Part shown: piece by piece, positions 59,013 to 64,000 of the stretch
How the letters are laid out: the number at the start of each line of letters is the position of its first letter
Numbering within the stretch: the first letter of the stretch is position 1
Origin: Tulasnella sp. 424
Taxonomy: Eukaryota > Basidiomycota > Agaricomycetes > Cantharellales > Tulasnellaceae
Assembly: GCA_019633425.1 (NCBI GenBank)
Contig: WSUB01000002.1
Span: 248,001-312,000, forward strand
DNA length: 64,000 bases
Reading direction: 5' to 3'
Made by a program: the position numbers and the translations under genes
Notes under the pieces: generated by a model
What the model was told of the DNA's origin: nothing
Databases searched by the model: none
Seen by the model: the letters and a program-made list of their open reading frames with translations, nothing else

Positions 59013-59969
59013 ATGGGTCAGTATCGACGCCAGTTATCTCATCATAAGACCATATCACTAATTTACCCTCTTATACTTCCTTTATGAAGGTATCTCTCGT
59101 TCATCCCGACATAAGCGTTCGGCTTCTGGCGCTCAGCGTCCCCACTATAGGAAGAAGAGAAGATTCGAGTTGGCCCGCCCTCCAGCAATGACCAAGCTGG
59201 GAGCAAAGCGTGTCCACAAGGTTCGCACTCGCGGTGGAAACCTCAAGTTCCGCGGTCTTCGTCTCGACACTGGCAACTTCGCATGGACTTCTGAGCACAT
59301 CATGCGCAAGGCCAGGATCATCGGTGTCGTTAGTCTCTTTCGCAATCGATAAATCGAGGCCGTTTGTGTACTCATTGAAACTCTCATCGTGCTTCACCAG
59401 GTCTACAATAGCTCTAATAACGAGCTTGTCCGAACCAACACCCTCGTCAAAAGCGGCGTCGTCCAGATCGATGCTCATCCTTTCCGGCAATGGTACGAAT
59501 CGCACGTGAGTAGAGAGGAGTGCGAGCGAGTAGCAATGTGTCTAAGAAACGTCGCGGTTGTAGTACGGCGTACCGGTAACGAAGAAGGTCAGCAAGGCCG
59601 CAGCATCAGCCGAAGGCGAGAAAGAAAAGAAGCCTGCTGAGAAGGCTCGTGTTAAGCTGTACGAGCAGCGTCAGAAAGGTCAGCGAAACAAGCCCTGCGC
59701 GCTTTGAAGAGTATCACTGACCTTAAGCATTATGAAGATGCTGCCATCGAGGGTGTTCTGGAGACTCAGTTTGGTGCTGGCCGGCTATACGCCATCATAT
59801 CCAGCCGACCTGGTCAGTCTGGACGAGCTGATGGATACATTCTTGAGGGCAAGGAGCTTGAGGTGAGTGACGGGTGAAATCCGCAAGGCCGACTCGAGAA
59901 TCCTGACACCCGTAACCCCCGCAGTTCTACCTGAAGAGAATCAAGTCGAGCAAGAAGCACCAAACCTAA
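59013..59969 (+). CDS. RPS8: Small-subunit ribosomal protein eS8
   Basis: Six exons: 59013-59016 (ATGG), 59090-59328, 59401-59505, 59564-59678, 59738-59862, 59925-59969; 633 nt, 210 residues. It starts [20 protein letters not shown], contains [60 protein letters not shown] and ends [11 protein letters not shown]. Component of the 40S body. The fourth intron (59679-59737) was placed with acceptor tatgaag because the later frame [20 protein letters not shown] is the conserved one; other acceptors give a stop. The first coding exon holds only four nucleotides. Length normal for fungi. Confidence 0.95.
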
Positions 59970-60365
59970 GAGACCTTTTGTTTCCTTTGCATATAAGCGG
60001 CGCGGGTTGCGTTTCAGACGATCTCGTTTCCGTGTACACATTACCTCCGCTTTCTCTCCATTCCATTTGTATGATCTCGTACTACCTTGTGTGAATTATG
60101 AGCGCGTTTCATCCAGCACCAAATATGATATTCCTGTTGCCCGCCTGGCGACTCGTGGTGTGCAGCAAGGGGATGTGGCTTTTTGGTCTTTGCGAGCCTG
60201 AGTTGCCGGTGTTGTGTGCGCGACGCTGAGTTGAACGACACGCGCGATTCAGTTTTGAATTCCAAAACGTCCTTCTCCCACCAACTTCGTTCTCCCCCCC
60301 GCCCCCCACCACTTTTCCCCTCTCGTGGGTTCTTCTTCCCGCCGTCTTGGGCGACGGTACAGCTC
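59970..60365. other. Intergenic region between RPS8 and SET9
   Basis: RPS8 3' UTR then a C-rich stretch (about 60290-60320) likely in the SET9 promoter or 5' UTR. No other feature. Confidence 0.5.
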
Positions 60366-63300
60366 ATGAAGCCAGCGCGTTCCCAAGATCCAGTGCCTGT
60401 GACATGGAGTCTCACCCAAGGTCTCATGGTGGCTCGCGACCTGGCTCGGGACGATGATCTCCTGAGGTATGTTTTGGCCGGTCCAGACTGCAACGCCGAG
60501 AGCAGCAGCTCAGACAACACGATAGCCACTTGCTCGTAGATACCATTGGGACGGGGCCGGAGGCTCCCTTGGGGATGCATAAGATGGATAGCGCGCGACG
60601 GATGCCCAAGTTCAACACGCTGGATATCCTGTACATCGTACAAAAAGTGAGCGGTCCCCAGCATCCCAACGATTTCCTGCTTGAACACCCACTTAACATG
60701 ATTTATGCCTGCGTCTCTACAGCATGTAATACCTCAGACCGGGCCCAATCCTTCGTCTAGCAAAGTAACCCCAGCCGTCGATGCTCTCCTCCAGTGTGTT
60801 CCCCCTCCCTGCCTTTCTGGCACAGCAAGCCGCTGCCAGCTCACACTCACTCTTTTCGTCACAGACTCCCGTTCATACGTCAATACATGAAATTCTTTAA
60901 TCAGAAACAAATCAACTGCTTCGCAACGTGAGTTTCAGTCTCGCATGATGTCTTGGAACTCAAAAGCCGATCTGATGGTTCTTACTCCTCAACTCTTAGC
61001 CACGCCTCACGGTACTTTGAACTTTACTTGCCCTCAGGCTCTATCGAAATCGCCAGCACAAATCGGTATACGTGGAAGACGGGCAAGAAGGAGCTATGCG
61101 TCCTTGCAACGGTTCCCCTATCACCCGGGCAGACCGTACGGGAACTGAAAGGTTCATTGGCCGACCTGACACCGGCGGAAGATGAAGGTACGGGTTCCAC
61201 GGCGATCCTTGCCTCACGTTACACATACTCAACAGCTTCGCATTATATTACAGAACTCAGACGAACAGACCGCCGGCAGAGCGAGACCGGTATCAGTAGG
61301 GATTTCAGCGTCATTCATAGCAAGCAAAAGCGATGCAGCCAACTCTTCCTTGGGCCTGCCCGTTTCGTCAACGTGAGTTAGCTCCATATCAATAGCCGAT
61401 ATTCATATTGCTTCTATCCGATGATGTCACTTTGATCGCACTGACCATCCGGCATTCAATCTAGCACGATTGCAACCCGAATTGCGAGCTCATCCGAGAT
61501 GGCAGGTACATCACTTTCCGCGTTGTCCGGCCTATTGCTCCCGGAGAAGAGATAACCGGCTGGTATGGAGAAGACTACTTCGGCGATGGAAACTGTGACT
61601 GTCTGTGCGAGACATGCGAGAAGGGGAATAAGGGGGGATACACCAACCGACCGAATCCAGTGCCTGAGGAGGATGAGGAAACAGAGACCAACCGGCAAGA
61701 TAAGGGAAAGGGCAAAGCGAAATCTGCAGACCCGATCTCTGATTCCGCTGATGTCGCTTCGGGAGGACCGCAAGCCTCACAAGACACCACCCCGACCACG
61801 GCTTCACGTAAAGCGATTCGTCCCCCGGTCGCTGTTGCATCGGAACACGAGGATGAAGAGGAGGACATCGGCGGGTCAACCTCCCGAAGCCCGTCCCGAA
61901 GCTCACGAAGCAGGACCCGCGATGCTGGTCCTTCCTCTTCCAGCTCGGCCTCTCGGAATGAAATCGCGAACCTCTCATCTTCCAAGTCATTGTTATCTCG
62001 CGGTAACTCCCAGACCCCCTCAGACACAACGGATCGCATGTTTGGCACCACATCCCCAACCAAGGCCAGAAAGTCGACTTCTACGTTGGTAGCTACAAGC
62101 GGGAGGGGTTCGGCGTTGTCTAAAGCATCAACTTCACCAAATCCTTCGCCTGCCCGAAGATCAAGCCGACTCACCGTGCAAGCGACCATCGACGAGATTA
62201 ACTCCTTGCCGACACCTGGACCTAGCCAGAGCGGTCACGAAGATGAAGAGCCTGTGGCCACGAGGGCCTCCACCCGCATCGCTCAGAGGGTCGGGAGCAG
62301 ATACTCGCTCCCCGGGGCTAGCTCGGGAGGAAAACACGGCATGCAGTTACCCACTCCTCCATTATCGTCGCAGGAGCTTCCCGATAAGGCAGATGGGCGT
62401 CGTGGCGGTCGAAGGAGTGACTCCCCACCGAAAACTTCGGACAACACTAAGAAGCAAGCTGGATCCAAAGAAGGGACTCCTGCAGCGTCCGGAAAAGTGG
62501 ACTCTTCGGCCAAGGTGGATGAGCCACAGCGAACTCTTCGATCAAGGATCGCGCAAGCAATCGCGGCCGCCCAGGCATCTGCGGCGGTGCATCAAAGTTC
62601 AACACCAACCAACAAAAATGTAAAGTTGTGTAAAATATGTAGCAAGGAGGTGCCTAAAGGAAGCTATCACAAAATGGGGGAATGCTTCAGGTGAGCCATA
62701 CTGTCGATGATTCGTGCGTTCTCTAAGCTAATATTTTATCTTTAGGTGCTTCCGACACATGCTCATTTATGGTAGTAAATGGCCCTCTCGAGCGGGTAAA
62801 CCCCTTTCGGAGATCAAGCCCCGGCCTCCTACTCCAGAACCGCCTAAGCCAGCATTCGTGAAGGAATGGCGTGTGCTTGGAGCTCCTGGACAGCATCAAC
62901 GTAGTCGGAGCCGCAGCCGTGGCCACGACAGCAGCTCTGAGGAGGACCGTTCGCGAAAGAAATCCTCGCGTGGCCGGAGCACCGGACGGCGATCGCTTCG
63001 TTCACGAGGCAGAGGCAATGCCAGTGATGTGGAAAGTGCCGAGGACGAAGCTGATACTGGTTCGGAGAGCGAAGACGCATCCAGCTCAGACGAGTCTGAA
63101 TACGAATCAGACCCTCCGCCTCCTTTTTTGGGTCCACTAGCTGGAGGTCCGAACCCGATGTACTTCGCCCGGGCCCGACGACGAGGTTATATCTGTTTAC
63201 CGGGGCTCTTTTGCGATTCTGATGATGAGATGGATATCGACGAACCAACCCAGGAGGACAATGAGACCCCGGAAGATCCCTCGACCCCTCAAGGACCCCC

Positions 63301-64000
63301 GCTCCCTCTCCGCGTTGCTCTCCTTCGCACCCGTACCGAAACTGGAAAGCGGGCATTCGCGACCTCGGACGAGTCTGAGGATGTCGATGGCATCTCTCTA
63401 CCTCTGAACTCCGAGGACGATCTCGACGGAGAGCCCCTCCTGTCCTCTCGTTCTGGACTGTCAACCCCTCAGTCTCCAGTAGGACCTCAACTAGATGATG
63501 CGGAGCTGCCATCATTACCTTCCGACACCATGGACGCACAAGCCTCGTCTTCGGTCACCCCTAAGCCAACATCTACGGCCCCAAAGAGGCGCAACGATGG
63601 CCCTATCACCTACCTTACGTCCAAGAGATCCTACGCTGACAGTGTTCGGAAAGCGAGGCACAACGGCGGACCGCCATCTCCAGACGCATTGTTATCCGCA
63701 AAGCGCTCGCGGTCAGGCCGGATCGTCGTTGCCCCTAGCCGAGTCGATGGCACGGTACCTTTGGTCTCACTGCCGGTACCGAACGTCACCACAAAGCTCG
63801 GCCAAGAACTTCTCAAAGTTCGAGCTCAAATTAAATCGGGACATCTGGTGGACATGACGCTGGATGTGACTCTGGAAGACGACGAGCCGCGTGTCGAGGA
63901 TTTCACAATCACGAAACGGCGCCGAATACGCACGGACAGTGACGACTCCGATGCAAGCAGCGACACGTCGGGGCCCTTTGAAGAGTTCGATATCGTCAGA
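60366..64000 (+). CDS. SET9: Histone H4 Lys20 methyltransferase Set9/Suv4-20 (KMT5), 3' end outside window
   Basis: Exons: 60366-60466, 60526-60646, 60723-60793, 60865-60927, 61000-61187, 61254-61372, 61465-62690, 62746-64000 and on; phases agree. The N-terminal helical part (WSLTQGLMVARDLARDDDLL; KFNTLDILYIVQKHVIPQTG) leads into the SET domain: ASRYFELYLPSGSIEIASTN, the pseudoknot FVNHDCNPNCELIRDGRYIT and GEEITGWYGEDYFGDGNCDC, with a terminal zinc site CDCLCETC. It methylates H4K20 with S-adenosylmethionine, linked to DNA damage response and heterochromatin in fungi. After residue 340 it is a long Ser/acidic disordered tail with basic and RS-like patches, typical of Set9 in Agaricomycetes. 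A second Cys/His group occurs at 62630-62770 (CKICSKEV, MGECFRCFRHM). Starts at MKPARSQDP (60366). Confidence 0.93.

Noticed and set aside
59679..59737. Frameshift in RPS8 (QRNKPCAL stop)
   Set aside because: Resolved by a 59-nt GT-AG intron that joins LYEQRQK to [12 protein letters not shown], the conserved eS8 sequence.
61532..62189. Minus-strand ORFs of 175 and 204 codons
   Set aside because: Opposite strand of SET9 exon 7, which encodes the SET domain end and its disordered tail.

Overview
This window is nuclear DNA of a filamentous basidiomycete, most likely an Agaricomycete. The genes are dense and interrupted by many short GT-AG introns of about 50-70 nt. The products (Set9 H4K20 methyltransferase, Rvs161/Hob3 BAR protein, CLIP-170-like +TIP, GCK-type Ste20 kinase, intracellular GH13 alpha-amylase, BRE4-like transporter) are typical fungal ones. 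No host, species or chromosome can be fixed from sequence alone; Cantharellales such as Rhizoctonia would fit, but that is an inference. For 15 genes I rebuilt the splice structure base by base and checked that the exon sum is divisible by three.

Layout. 1-20193: CLIP-like microtubule protein (cut by the left edge), ribosomal protein uS13/S18, a 1194-residue BRE4-like membrane protein with 20 exons, APS kinase, Ste20-family kinase and a 17-exon alpha-amylase. All are on the minus strand except APS kinase. 20194-28299: one 2291-residue disordered Ser/Pro-rich protein and its GC-rich 5' region. 28300-34363: a tRNA-like gene, an intact SDR oxidoreductase, then an accessory patch with two decayed partial copies of that SDR, a 124-residue SH3-only gene and a relic ORF with one in-frame stop. 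34364-44886: coiled-coil protein, Hob3/Rvs161, second SDR, signal-peptide/single-TM protein and a Mg-chelatase-like AAA protein. 44887-49105: a 4.2-kb gene-poor block with a 272-bp MITE-like palindrome and a degenerate direct repeat. 49106-57392: MFS transporter, small WW-domain protein, a CYSTM-like small gene and a large disordered protein. 57709-64000: NDUFS7 of complex I, ribosomal protein eS8 (divergent from NDUFS7), and SET9 running off the right edge.

The genes are not a biosynthetic or defence cluster. They are mostly housekeeping genes for translation, respiration, sulfate assimilation, cytoskeleton/endocytosis, signalling and chromatin, with two accessory patches at about 30.8-34.3 kb and 44.9-49.1 kb.

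The most unusual structural theme is extreme microexons inside conserved coding sequence: 4 nt in alpha-amylase at the catalytic NHD motif, 6 nt plus an 8-nt first coding exon in Hob3, 7 nt in the BRE4-like gene and 9 nt in the MFS gene. Each was inferred from conserved protein motifs and restored reading frame. No transcript evidence was available.
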